From assembly GCF_000511175.1 (NCBI RefSeq), contig NZ_KI866530.1:1566640-1630639 (forward strand): 64,000 nt of DNA. Direction: 5' to 3'. Positions 7,986 through 17,355 of the stretch are shown here, in pieces. Position 1 is the stretch's first letter; the number at the start of each line of letters is the position of its first letter. Made by a program: the position numbers and the translations under genes. Source of the stretch: Sediminibacterium salmoneum NBRC 103935. GTDB lineage: Bacteria; Bacteroidota; Bacteroidia; Chitinophagales; Chitinophagaceae. Under the pieces are notes generated by a model that made no database searches, was not told the origin of the DNA, and saw only the letters and a list, made by a program, of their open reading frames with translations.

Positions 7986-10361
7986 ATGAAACGTTCTATC
8001 AAAAAAGTTGCCGTACTCGGAAGTGGTGTAATGGGGTCCAGAATTGCCTGTCACTTTGCAGGAATTGGACTGCCTGTATTATTGCTGGATATGGTTCCTG
8101 CGGCAGCAGCAGAAAGCACTAAACCAGCAGAAAGAAACAAGCTGGTAAATGATGCGCTGGCAGCGGCTGTAAAAAGTAACCCCTCTCCCGTGTTTACCAA
8201 GTCGGTAGTTAACAGAATCAAGACGGGCAACTTTGATGATAACCTGAAAGAGATTGCCGGTTGCGACTGGATTATTGAAGTGGTAGTTGAAAGACTCGAC
8301 ATCAAGCAACTGATTTATGAAAAAGTAGAAAAATTCAGAAAGCCGGGAACCCTTATTACTTCCAATACGTCAGGTATTCCGATTCATATGATGGCAGAAG
8401 GCAGATCCGATGATTTTAAAAAGCATTTCTGCGGAACGCATTTCTTTAATCCTCCACGCTATTTAAGATTACTGGAAATTATTCCAACACCCCATACCGA
8501 TACGGAAGTGGTGGATTTCTTAATGCACTATGGCGATGTACACCTGGGTAAAACCACCGTGTTGTGTAAGGATACTCCTGCATTTATTGCCAATAGAATC
8601 GGGGTATTCAGCATCATGAGCATTTTCCATATTATGGAGAAGCAGGGATTAACCATAGATGAAATTGATGCCTTAACCGGACCCATTATTGGAAGACCCA
8701 AGTCTGCAACATTCAGAACGGCTGATGTAGTAGGGATAGATACCTTAGTAAAAGTAGCCAAGGGAGTTGCCGACAATTGCCCTAACGACGAAGCCAAATT
8801 GATTTTTACCATTCCGTCCTGGTTAGAAAAAATAACAGCCAACAATTGGCTGGGTGATAAAACCGGTCAGGGATTTTTCAAGAAAACCAAGTCTGCAGCG
8901 GGCAAGGAAATTCTAACGCTCAACTTGCAAACCATGGAATATGTGGCAAGAACAAAACCAAAATTCGCGAGTTTAGAAGCTGCCAAACCAGTGGAAGACT
9001 TAAAGCAGAGAATTAAAATGTTAAGTGCAGCTCCCGATAAAGCCGGTGAGTTTTACAGAGCATTTCATTTTTCCTTGTTCTCTTATATCTCTTTCAGAAT
9101 TCCTGAAATCAGTGATGAATTGTATCGTGTAGACGATGCCATGATGGCGGGCTTTGGATGGGAAATAGGAGCTTTTGAATCCTGGGATACCCTTGGGGTT
9201 AGCAAAACCGTAGAAGCCATGCAGGCAGCGGGTTACAGCGTAGCACCCTGGGTTGCAGAAATGCTGGCAACAGGTGCAACTAGTTTCTACAAAGTAGAGA
9301 ACGGGAAGCGCATATGTTACGATGTGGCCAGTAAATCTTATAAAACCATTCCTGGTGGCGAATCCTTCCTGATTCTTAAGAACCACAGCGATAAACTTAT
9401 CTGGAAAAACAGTGCCTGCAGAATGTACGATATTGGCGATGGTGTAGCAGGATTGGAATGGAGTACCAAGATGAACAGCATGGGTGGAGAAGTACTCGAA
9501 GGAGTTAACAAAGCCATCAGCAAGGCAGAAGAAAGCTTTAATGGATTGGTAATTGCCAACGAGGGGCCCAACTTTAGTGCGGGTGCCAATGTGGGTATGA
9601 TTTTTATGCTGGCAATCGAGCAGGAATACGATGAACTGGATATGGCCATCCGCATGTTCCAGAATACCATGATGCGTTTGCGTTATTCCAGTGTGCCAGT
9701 TGTTACTGCGCCACATGGTTTAACCTTAGGCGGAGGTTGCGAAATGAATTTACACGCAGACAAGGTTTGCGCAGCAGCAGAAACTTATATTGGTTTAGTG
9801 GAACTGGGTGTGGGATTGATTCCCGGCGGTGGCGGAACCAAAGAGTTTGCACTAAGAGCCAGCGACGAATTACACGAAGACGAACCAGAGACCAATACAT
9901 TAAAGAAAAGATTCTTTTCCATAGCAACAGCCAAAGTGGCTACCTCTGCACAGGAAGCTTTTGAAATGGGTATCCTAAGACAAGGTCAGGACGAAGTGGT
10001 GATGAATATAGGCAGAAGAATTGCAGAAGCCAAGAAATCAGTTTTAGAATTACACGAAGCAGGATACAATACTCCGGTACAAAGAACCGATATTAAAGTA
10101 TTGGGCAAATCCGGTCTGGGAGCCATGCTAGCCGGTATCAATGGCATGTGGAGAGGTGGATATGCAACCGATCACGATGCTTTAGTGGCGCGCAAATTAG
10201 CGTATGTTATGTGTGGCGGGGACTTAAGTGCGCAAACACTGGTAAGTGAACAATACCTGCTAGATTTGGAAAGAGAAGCCTTTTTAAGTTTGTGTGGCGA
10301 AAAGAAATCACTCGAAAGAATTCAGAGTGTATTGAAAAGTGGCAGACCTATTAGAAATTAA
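7986..10361 (+). CDS. 3-hydroxyacyl-CoA dehydrogenase/enoyl-CoA hydratase fusion
   Basis: A 791-residue bifunctional beta-oxidation enzyme. The N-terminal part is the NAD-binding dehydrogenase (KVAVLGSGVMGSRIACHFA, then HFFNPP and 'CKDTPAFIANRIG' of the C-terminal helical domain). The C-terminal part, from about residue 500, is a crotonase fold with FSAGANVGMI (oxyanion hole) and 'LTLGGGCEMNLHAD' plus 'GLVELGVGLIPGGGGTKE'. The dehydrogenase-first order is the reverse of E. coli FadB/FadJ and is common in Bacteroidota. No thiolase or acyl-CoA dehydrogenase gene follows here. ATG at 7986 was chosen because the dinucleotide-binding strand begins right after it. Confidence 0.9.
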   Translation: MKRSIKKVAVLGSGVMGSRIACHFAGIGLPVLLLDMVPAAAAESTKPAERNKLVNDALAAAVKSNPSPVFTKSVVNRIKTGNFDDNLKEIAGCDWIIEVVVERLDIKQLIYEKVEKFRKPGTLITSNTSGIPIHMMAEGRSDDFKKHFCGTHFFNPPRYLRLLEIIPTPHTDTEVVDFLMHYGDVHLGKTTVLCKDTPAFIANRIGVFSIMSIFHIMEKQGLTIDEIDALTGPIIGRPKSATFRTADVVGIDTLVKVAKGVADNCPNDEAKLIFTIPSWLEKITANNWLGDKTGQGFFKKTKSAAGKEILTLNLQTMEYVARTKPKFASLEAAKPVEDLKQRIKMLSAAPDKAGEFYRAFHFSLFSYISFRIPEISDELYRVDDAMMAGFGWEIGAFESWDTLGVSKTVEAMQAAGYSVAPWVAEMLATGATSFYKVENGKRICYDVASKSYKTIPGGESFLILKNHSDKLIWKNSACRMYDIGDGVAGLEWSTKMNSMGGEVLEGVNKAISKAEESFNGLVIANEGPNFSAGANVGMIFMLAIEQEYDELDMAIRMFQNTMMRLRYSSVPVVTAPHGLTLGGGCEMNLHADKVCAAAETYIGLVELGVGLIPGGGGTKEFALRASDELHEDEPETNTLKKRFFSIATAKVATSAQEAFEMGILRQGQDEVVMNIGRRIAEAKKSVLELHEAGYNTPVQRTDIKVLGKSGLGAMLAGINGMWRGGYATDHDALVARKLAYVMCGGDLSAQTLVSEQYLLDLEREAFLSLCGEKKSLERIQSVLKSGRPIRN

Positions 10362-10424
10362 AAAAAGAAAAACTAGTGAGTAGTAAGGGTTAAGTAAGAT
10401 TGTTGCATCAAAATAATTAGCAGT

Positions 10425-11993
10425 TTATCTTATTGAATATACAATCCAGTTTTCAGTTTCAAAGACACGGTTGGACCTCAGATTCAACCGTTCTTTCATT
10501 ACAAACATATTGTAGGCGTTCATGGCCGTGTAATTGTGTTTCAGATTGTGTCTTTTTGCAATAAGAATGTATTCTACCGACAAAGCTGGATTTTCAATTA
10601 CCGTAATGAAATTCTTTTGCAATGGCATTACCAGTCCATCCAGCGTTGGCAGATATGCTACAATGCCATAAGCTGCAGCATCGTCAATTAAAACAGGTCT
10701 TGACGGCGATTTAACGGAAGCTATATAATCGGCCAGCTGTTTCTCTTCTGACTCTTTTTTGGGCAAAAACCATTTGTTGGTTTCCGTTACCATACTTACA
10801 AATCGTTGTTCTTCAAAATCGGAAGTTTCCTTAAAATAATAATAGCCCCCCAGTAAAGTAAGAAATGTCCCTGCCATAATAATGATAGAAGACATGAATC
10901 GATTGAGTTTGACCTGACTGGCAAAATTGAAAGCCACAAAAGCCATAACAGGCAACAGTATATAATACTCCACAGTTAAATAAAACTGAATATCAATCAG
11001 TATGATTGACAGAAAAATCAATGGCGTAAAAAGCGTTAATAATTCATATAATTTGCCCTTAAACAACAACAAGGCCGAAACAAAAATGGGAGCCAGAAAA
11101 ATAGTGAACAAAGGAAAAATAATTTGTGTCTGCTTATTCAGGTTGGCACCAGATCCTCTTTCCAGGATATTGGTAATGGTAGATACACCGGTAACCCTCC
11201 AGTTAGAATACTGAGAACTTAAGAAATAGGTAGGATCACCCGCATGGGACTGATTCAACACGCGGAATAGAAATATGGCTGCTAGCGGCAATAGATACAA
11301 AATGAAATACAAAGAGACCGTTCTGTTTACCAGTTTACGACGAAGTGAGCGATTGTTCAGCGCCTGAAAATATTGAAACACCACAGGTTCTCCCTTAGCG
11401 GTTTTAATCCCCTCAATACTAACCAGTACCACAAAGGGAAGAAAACCCAGGATCAACCAGAGAAACTTTACTTCAGAAAATATCAATGCCCCTAAATACA
11501 AGCTGGCCAGTGACAGGTAGTAGGTTGTTTGGTTTTTATAGTAAAAGAACAAACTCCGGAACAACATGTAAGTAAAAAGCATGATGGCGGCAATATTCCT
11601 TCCACTAGTGGCAGCAAAAATAAACTGGGGATGAATCAGGAACAAAGCCAGCAAGGCCAACATTAAAGTACGGGCGGGTAATTCAGAACTATTTATGTCT
11701 TTTGCCATAAAGAAAAATAGAAAAGACATTAGTACTATGGAAGAAGCAACCGGTGCAAATAAATATCCGAAGGGAGTAAATATAATATTGATTAAAAAAG
11801 AAGTCGTTGGAAAAGTAGTACCCAATGTTAAAAGGGTATTCTCGCTGTATTCAAAAAGCAACTTTAATTTTTCAGCATAGAACAATCGTTCTGAGTGTTC
11901 AAACCCAATTCTATTGAATAGCCAGGCCAGGATCACATAATAAATGACCAGCAGCAATGAAATGATACGTATTTGATGACTACTGAATTTCAT
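10425..11993 (-). CDS. Polytopic membrane protein of the exopolysaccharide locus
   Basis: A 522-residue protein with about ten or more hydrophobic segments in the first 390 residues and a soluble C-terminal tail of about 130 residues ('RPVLIDDAAAYGIVAYLPTLDG'). The organisation resembles PMT/ArnT-like or other GT-C membrane glycosyltransferases, but I see no clear catalytic motif, so the call stays general. Its ATG overlaps the stop codon of the glycosyltransferase gene by one base, which shows translational coupling. That places it in the same operon as the BcsB-like subunit, most plausibly in polymer transfer, modification or export. Confidence 0.6.
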   Translation of the reverse strand: MKFSSHQIRIISLLLVIYYVILAWLFNRIGFEHSERLFYAEKLKLLFEYSENTLLTLGTTFPTTSFLINIIFTPFGYLFAPVASSIVLMSFLFFFMAKDINSSELPARTLMLALLALFLIHPQFIFAATSGRNIAAIMLFTYMLFRSLFFYYKNQTTYYLSLASLYLGALIFSEVKFLWLILGFLPFVVLVSIEGIKTAKGEPVVFQYFQALNNRSLRRKLVNRTVSLYFILYLLPLAAIFLFRVLNQSHAGDPTYFLSSQYSNWRVTGVSTITNILERGSGANLNKQTQIIFPLFTIFLAPIFVSALLLFKGKLYELLTLFTPLIFLSIILIDIQFYLTVEYYILLPVMAFVAFNFASQVKLNRFMSSIIIMAGTFLTLLGGYYYFKETSDFEEQRFVSMVTETNKWFLPKKESEEKQLADYIASVKSPSRPVLIDDAAAYGIVAYLPTLDGLVMPLQKNFITVIENPALSVEYILIAKRHNLKHNYTAMNAYNMFVMKERLNLRSNRVFETENWIVYSIR

Positions 11994-13866
11994 TAGGTTT
12001 CATTGGCATTGGCTACCACTGTTGCTGCAGCGGAAGAATGAGATACTTTGGTTAAACCGTGATTGGTTTTTTCCCAATAAAATGGTTTATAAATCAGCTG
12101 CCACAATCCTTTATAGGCTGCAATGGAATGCATTAACCAGTAGAAAGGATTCACCAGCGCAAACAAAATCAACTCATAAAATCGGCGTTTGAAAACAGCC
12201 AGCATATTTACATAAATCATGAGCGTATTCCCCGCCACAAAGTTAAAAATGGATATATACAATACCCAGTCCGGGAACAGCACACGAACGGTTTGCAAAT
12301 CAAAAACCAGATACACAATATAAAAGCCCAACAACACCGGATACAATAAAAAGGTAATCGGAGTAAATCCAACGAAGAAGTTGAATCCGAAAAATCCTCT
12401 CCAATCCAATTTTTACCAACCAGTTTTGGAGGATTGCGCATATGCACCAGCAGGGTTTGCATGTATCCCTTAATCCAGCGGGAACGCTGACGAATCCAGT
12501 TAAAGGGTTCGTTGTTGGCTTCTTCCAGCGTAGTACTGTTTACTACCCCTACCTTGTATCTCTTTTCAAATACCCGCACTCCCAAATCGGCGTCTTCCGT
12601 AACATTGAACGGATCCCAACCACCCAGTTCTTTTAGCTTGTCCAGTTTAAAGTGATTGGAAGTGCCTCCTAAAGGAATGGGTACATCCAGTGACTGAAGA
12701 CCTGGTAACATATAATCGAACCAATACGAATATTCTAAAGTGAACATACGGGTTAACAGGTTCTCATTCTTATTAAAATAATTAAGTGCTCCCTGCAATA
12801 CCACATAATCCTTTGGAAGTTTTCTGAACAAACTCACAACCTTTTTCAACTGGTCAGAATCTGGAACGTCTTCTGCATCATAGATGGTTAAATAAGTTCC
12901 CTTACAAAAAAACAAACCGTAGTTACAGGCTTTGGGCTTGGTTTTAGGCATGTGGAATGGAACCACAATGGTTTCAAAGTTGGCCGGGAAATCCAGGTTA
13001 CGAACGGCGTTCAGGGTTTTATCATCGTCTTCCTCAATCAATAATTTTACGTCTAGTTTTCCTCTTGGATAATCCAGACTTCTCAGGTTCCAAATTAATT
13101 TACGAATTAGTTTATCCTCCTTATAAACCGGCAGCAATATGGTGTATACCGGAAGCGTACTATTGTCAACCGCTTTTACTTCATCCTTGGTTACCACTTC
13201 TACCAGTTCGTACTTAGAGCCCTTTAAGGCAATGTACAATTTAAATACAATGGAAAATAAAAAGACGAAACTGAAGAACAGGTTGAAGAAAATAAAACTA
13301 TTGACAAAATTGTAGGTCAGTAAAATAAAGGCAACAGCAATGGCAACAAAAATAAACACCAATTGCGCATCCGTAAAAGTAGTTAGACCCGAACTATCGG
13401 GATCCTTACGCATCAGGCTAAATACAGATTCCTTTACATAGTATTCTCCTCTAAGCTTATGTACCATCCAGGTAATATCCAAATCCGAAGCAGCTACCAA
13501 TTTTACCTTGGTATTGAACTTCATTTCCAGATAGCCTTGCAGTCTTTCATCCATTGGGTCGGCAGCAGCTACTAGTAAATTACCTCTGCCATCATTCCGC
13601 ATGGGTAAATATAAAAAAGCGTTCAGGTGCAGCAGGTCGCATTGTTCCACAAAGCTTTCATCTAATACTTCGTTACGAACATCCACCAGCGGAAAACCTG
13701 AACGCTCCAGAAAAGCAACATAGGCTTTACGGGTAAGGTACCCGAAATTCAGTGCTGCTTTTATTTGCGCATAGTCGAACTCATCAGCAATTACATCAAT
13801 CTCATCCAGTTTGGCCGTGGTAAACAAGCCCACACTAATCATATTATTCAAGGCACAAACAGGCAT
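11993..13866 (-). pseudogene. Family 2 glycosyltransferase with GspE/MshE-like N-terminal domain, frameshifted
   Basis: Processive-type glycosyltransferase split by a frameshift at a T5 run (12410-12414; A5 in the coding strand). The upstream frame has a GspE_N/MshEN-like domain (about residues 30-145, with LLVAAADPMDERL), two membrane helices, then a GT-2 domain: ILLPVYKE, EEDDDKT, DAED (330-333), TEDADLG (423-429) and QRSRW (460-464), all the residues needed for catalysis. It leaves frame near residue 485. The remaining membrane helices (from DWRGFFGFNFFVGFTPITFLL) are encoded by the +1 frame to 11993; one extra A would restore a protein of about 624 residues. This could be a genuine mutation, slippage-controlled expression or a sequencing error. 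Downstream coupling at 11993 suggests the full-length product is, or recently was, made. Confidence 0.8.
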
Positions 13867-13893
13867 AGATGCTACGGATTTTTAAGGAACCAA

Positions 13894-15915
13894 TTAAACA
13901 ATCTCCTGTGATTTTTTCACACGCTTTCTGATGAAGAAGAAACCTAGTACCAACAGGATACCTAAACCAGCCAGCATGAAATATTTGTATTTATTCCAAA
14001 GCAAAGCCATATTATTCTTATCTCCTCGGTATGTAACCAGACCAGCATTGTCGGGCAGTTTAAAGAAGAAATTACTCTTTCCCTTACTGTTGGCAATACA
14101 TACGTTACTTTCAATGGCAGAGTACTGTGATCCAAAGCTTTTGATTACGCCCTCAAAGGCATCACTGATACTAGAGTCTCCCAGTGCACTCACGAGCAGG
14201 AAGGTAGAACTACCCTGTCGGAAAATCTGTGCGATACCTGAGTTAGAAAAGTCGTTAATAGAGTAAGAGGTTTCCCCACTGATATCTTTATACAACTGGA
14301 AGTCTCTGTTGAATTGTACTGGTAGGTTCTTTTCAAAGTTCTTAATCAACGGATCGTTTCTGTGCAATAAGGCAATGGCATTCATGTTTGCCATATCGTT
14401 CATATTGGCTTTATCAGAAGTTACCAGTTCAGGAATAAACAGATAGTTCGCTGCCAAAGTAGCTGTATTCAACTGAAACACCAGTTCGCCCAGAGATGCT
14501 GCCAAATAAGGCATCAGGCTTGGAGTAACAATACAACGCAAAGCTTTCTTTCTAAACTCTCCAGGATAGTTAAAGAAGTTATAGAACTCATTTACTTTTT
14601 CGCCAGAGAACACCAGGTTAGAAGTTTTGGTATCAATGAATCCGAAGAAATTAGAGAACCCTTCCTTACAAATACCACCCGCACCATGAAAACGCATTTC
14701 CACTACCAATGAGTTATTCTTAGTAAGTAAGTATGGCTTCAGTTCTATGTCTCCGTTGAAACTGGTTTTATCGTGTAAGTCGGTACTGAATACCAGGTTA
14801 TCGTTCAGGTATACGTTTAAGAAACCACGGTCTCCTTCTTTTAACATAGAAAGCATGGCTTCTAGGTGGAAAGTAAGTTTTTTAGGAATGGCGTTGTAAT
14901 CGGCCAATGAAAATGCATAGTTGGTTTTCAATGCGCCAATACCTTCCATCAGTTTAGGTGTACCTCCTAGCTCTTCCAGTGAGAATACAACAGGCAACTG
15001 ATTCTTGTCAAAGTAAGCTGGCTGCCCCTGATCTACTAACATGGTATAAGAGAAACTACCATTGATAATTTTATAGTTCGTCAGCGTGTAAATAGCTTTT
15101 CTATATCCTTCGGGGTCTTTACCAGTAATCACCAATACATAATCGCCATTCGGGAATATCAGGTTTTTAATCAACCCCTGTCCGTTTTTAAATTCAGGCA
15201 ATTGTGCCTGGATATATGCCGGAAGCTTGTTATACAAACCGGTCACGATTGTATTTCCAACAGAAGAATCGGTATTTCTGTAATTGGTGGTAACAATATC
15301 TTCCAGACCCCCTTTCTGTTTCAATAAAGCAAAAAGGATAGAACCACTGGTTAAATCGTCTAAGTCAGCATTCACCGGAGTGGCCACTGAATTGTATTCA
15401 GAAATGGTTTCTTTTAAACTGTGATAGTAAGTAGAGCGTTCTTGCTTAATAACTTCTAAATAAGAAGAGTTTCGAATGGTAACCCAGATAGCCGGATTGT
15501 CAACGTCCTTACAATATTCATCCGACATGGCCATTTTGGCGTCAATTCTCAATTTAATAAAACGACCATCTTCCTGAACATATCTTTTATTCAGGGGGAT
15601 TACAATCGTCATTACAGAGTCAATGGCGTCTGCCACCAAACGGGTAGTATATACAGGCTCATCTTTTAATGAAACCGTAATGGTAGACATGTCTTCTCTT
15701 AAAACCTGAGAAGGCTTCACCTGCAGTATCAGATTGGTACGGTCTACATCATCTCTTGGCTGTAGCTTCAAGAAATAGGAAATGGCACCATTAATACCCA
15801 TAATGGATTCATTCCGGTAACCCATTGCTTCCAGGGAGCGGGTCTTGAAGTCCTGGGCAAATATGCTACCAGCTATCAGCAGGAAGAGTACGAGCAGGGA
15901 TGATTTTGTTTTCAT
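13894..15915 (-). CDS. BcsB-like periplasmic subunit of polysaccharide synthase
   Basis: A 673-residue protein with a Sec signal peptide (ends SIFAQ) and a single C-terminal membrane anchor (about residues 643-662) followed by basic residues RKRVKK. That is the topology of BcsB, the periplasmic carbohydrate-binding partner of cellulose synthase BcsA, with two repeats of jelly-roll plus flavodoxin-like domains between. 'SLVVEMRFHGAGGICKEGFSNF' resembles the segment conserved in the family. It lies 27 bases upstream of the glycosyltransferase gene, as bcsB pairs with bcsA. The polymer need not be cellulose. Confidence 0.8.
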   Translation of the reverse strand: MKTKSSLLVLFLLIAGSIFAQDFKTRSLEAMGYRNESIMGINGAISYFLKLQPRDDVDRTNLILQVKPSQVLREDMSTITVSLKDEPVYTTRLVADAIDSVMTIVIPLNKRYVQEDGRFIKLRIDAKMAMSDEYCKDVDNPAIWVTIRNSSYLEVIKQERSTYYHSLKETISEYNSVATPVNADLDDLTSGSILFALLKQKGGLEDIVTTNYRNTDSSVGNTIVTGLYNKLPAYIQAQLPEFKNGQGLIKNLIFPNGDYVLVITGKDPEGYRKAIYTLTNYKIINGSFSYTMLVDQGQPAYFDKNQLPVVFSLEELGGTPKLMEGIGALKTNYAFSLADYNAIPKKLTFHLEAMLSMLKEGDRGFLNVYLNDNLVFSTDLHDKTSFNGDIELKPYLLTKNNSLVVEMRFHGAGGICKEGFSNFFGFIDTKTSNLVFSGEKVNEFYNFFNYPGEFRKKALRCIVTPSLMPYLAASLGELVFQLNTATLAANYLFIPELVTSDKANMNDMANMNAIALLHRNDPLIKNFEKNLPVQFNRDFQLYKDISGETSYSINDFSNSGIAQIFRQGSSTFLLVSALGDSSISDAFEGVIKSFGSQYSAIESNVCIANSKGKSNFFFKLPDNAGLVTYRGDKNNMALLWNKYKYFMLAGLGILLVLGFFFIRKRVKKSQEIV

Positions 15916-15933
15916 GATTTCGGGGTATTTAAA

Positions 15934-17304
15934 CTAAGCCAGTTTGAATTTGAGTTTAAAATAGTTTCCAACAGTCACATTGCTTTCATAAGTTAGCGAA
16001 CCTCCCATGTCTTCGGTTAGCTGCTTGGCAATAGAAAATCCCATGCCTGAGTGGTTGATGGCCAATTCAGACTGGTTAGGATTGGTTAATCGGCTAAAAT
16101 ATTCATCCAGTTTTTCCATTCCGATGGGGTTATTGGTCTTATTGATGATCTCAATAATACAAGACCCATCCAGGTCATTGGCATGAATACTAACAGAAGA
16201 ACCCTTTTGGATAAACCTAATAACGTTAGAAAGTAGCTTAAATAATATATGACGTAAAAATATTTTATCAATATTTACCATTACTTCGGACGGAGAAAGG
16301 TGAACCTGAAGGTTTACCTGCTTAATACTGGCCGCATCCACCAGGGTAATCGCTGCTTTTTCCACCTCAGGAATAATATCGAATTGTTCCATCCGGTAAG
16401 TAATTTTACCAGAATCGGCTTCTGCTGACTCTGCCAGTTTCTGGCTCAGATAATGCAGTTTTTCGTTCCCCATGGTGATATAACTCAGAATTTCCTTCTG
16501 GTCAGAAGTCAGGTTACTGCTCTTGCGATTGATGAGATCAATGGATATCTGGTTAGACCCGATAAAGTTTTTCAGGTCATGAATCATAATATTGAGGGTA
16601 TTCTGACGATAATCACTCAATTCTTTCAGGCGACGATTCTTCTCTTCAATAATATGGTGCTGGTCGTTGATTTTTTCGTTCTGTTCCAGCAATCTTCTGT
16701 TGGATTCTTCAATAATCAGGTTTTTCTCTGTCTCACGCTTTACAATCTGGTAGCGGTTATAGGCAATAACAATAGAGAAAATAGCTACCAGAAAATATAC
16801 GCCTCCCCCATTCGAAATCAAGCTGGCATAGCTGGCTGTTTCGTTGTTGAGCGAGTACATAAACAGAATAATAGTAAAGGAAATAGCCGCATGTAACTGC
16901 GCAAACAATGGCCTCCAGAATAAAATGGTATTCAGAAGCAACATCATAATAGAAGCCAGCAAATAGTAGGGCAAACCAGTAGCAACAGGAACAATTCCAC
17001 AAATCATGGAGACCAATGCAATATTTATCCCAACCACTAAGTTTAATATCAGTTCATGGCCCCAACGTTTTTTGGTGCCGAAAATGTAAAAGAAATAAGA
17101 GATGGAAAAGAAGATGATGCGGATGACCAATAAAAACATCCAGTCTTCCTTCATGAACAAAACATCTAACAGCCAAAACAATGGAAGTGAAAACATCAAA
17201 GTCCACACAGCCACATTCGAATAGAAAGCACCCCGCTTCACCAGCTCATTATTTAGCTTGGCGCGGTCTATATTTACATAAGGAATCCGATGGTAATCAA
17301 TCAT
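15934..17304 (-). CDS. Membrane sensor histidine kinase with divergent ATP-binding site
   Basis: A 456-residue protein: six or so membrane helices (about 30-185), a coiled-coil linker (190-232), then a HisKA-like phosphoacceptor helix with H242 in IMIHDLKNF. The ATPase domain has an N-box (LLSNVIRF) and a G2 box (HSGMGFSIAKQL), but the usual DxGxG of the G1 box is replaced by NKTNNPIGM. ATP binding may therefore be altered. There is no periplasmic sensor domain and no adjacent response regulator. It lies first in the exopolysaccharide operon, 18 bases before the BcsB-like gene, so it probably senses membrane state to control polymer production. Confidence 0.82.
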   Translation of the reverse strand: MIDYHRIPYVNIDRAKLNNELVKRGAFYSNVAVWTLMFSLPLFWLLDVLFMKEDWMFLLVIRIIFFSISYFFYIFGTKKRWGHELILNLVVGINIALVSMICGIVPVATGLPYYLLASIMMLLLNTILFWRPLFAQLHAAISFTIILFMYSLNNETASYASLISNGGGVYFLVAIFSIVIAYNRYQIVKRETEKNLIIEESNRRLLEQNEKINDQHHIIEEKNRRLKELSDYRQNTLNIMIHDLKNFIGSNQISIDLINRKSSNLTSDQKEILSYITMGNEKLHYLSQKLAESAEADSGKITYRMEQFDIIPEVEKAAITLVDAASIKQVNLQVHLSPSEVMVNIDKIFLRHILFKLLSNVIRFIQKGSSVSIHANDLDGSCIIEIINKTNNPIGMEKLDEYFSRLTNPNQSELAINHSGMGFSIAKQLTEDMGGSLTYESNVTVGNYFKLKFKLA

Positions 17305-17355
17305 GGGTACTTCTTATCTGCTACTGATAAAATATTAATCATTTAACTGTAAAAC

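Noticed and set aside
9021..9716. Long 231-codon minus-strand frame inside the beta-oxidation gene
   Set aside because: The plus-strand frame carries the dehydrogenase and crotonase motifs; the antisense frame is rich in Cys/His/Thr patterns typical of reverse reading.
12442..13217. Open frames on the plus strand within the glycosyltransferase gene
   Set aside because: They are antisense to a gene with intact catalytic motifs and show no protein-like features.
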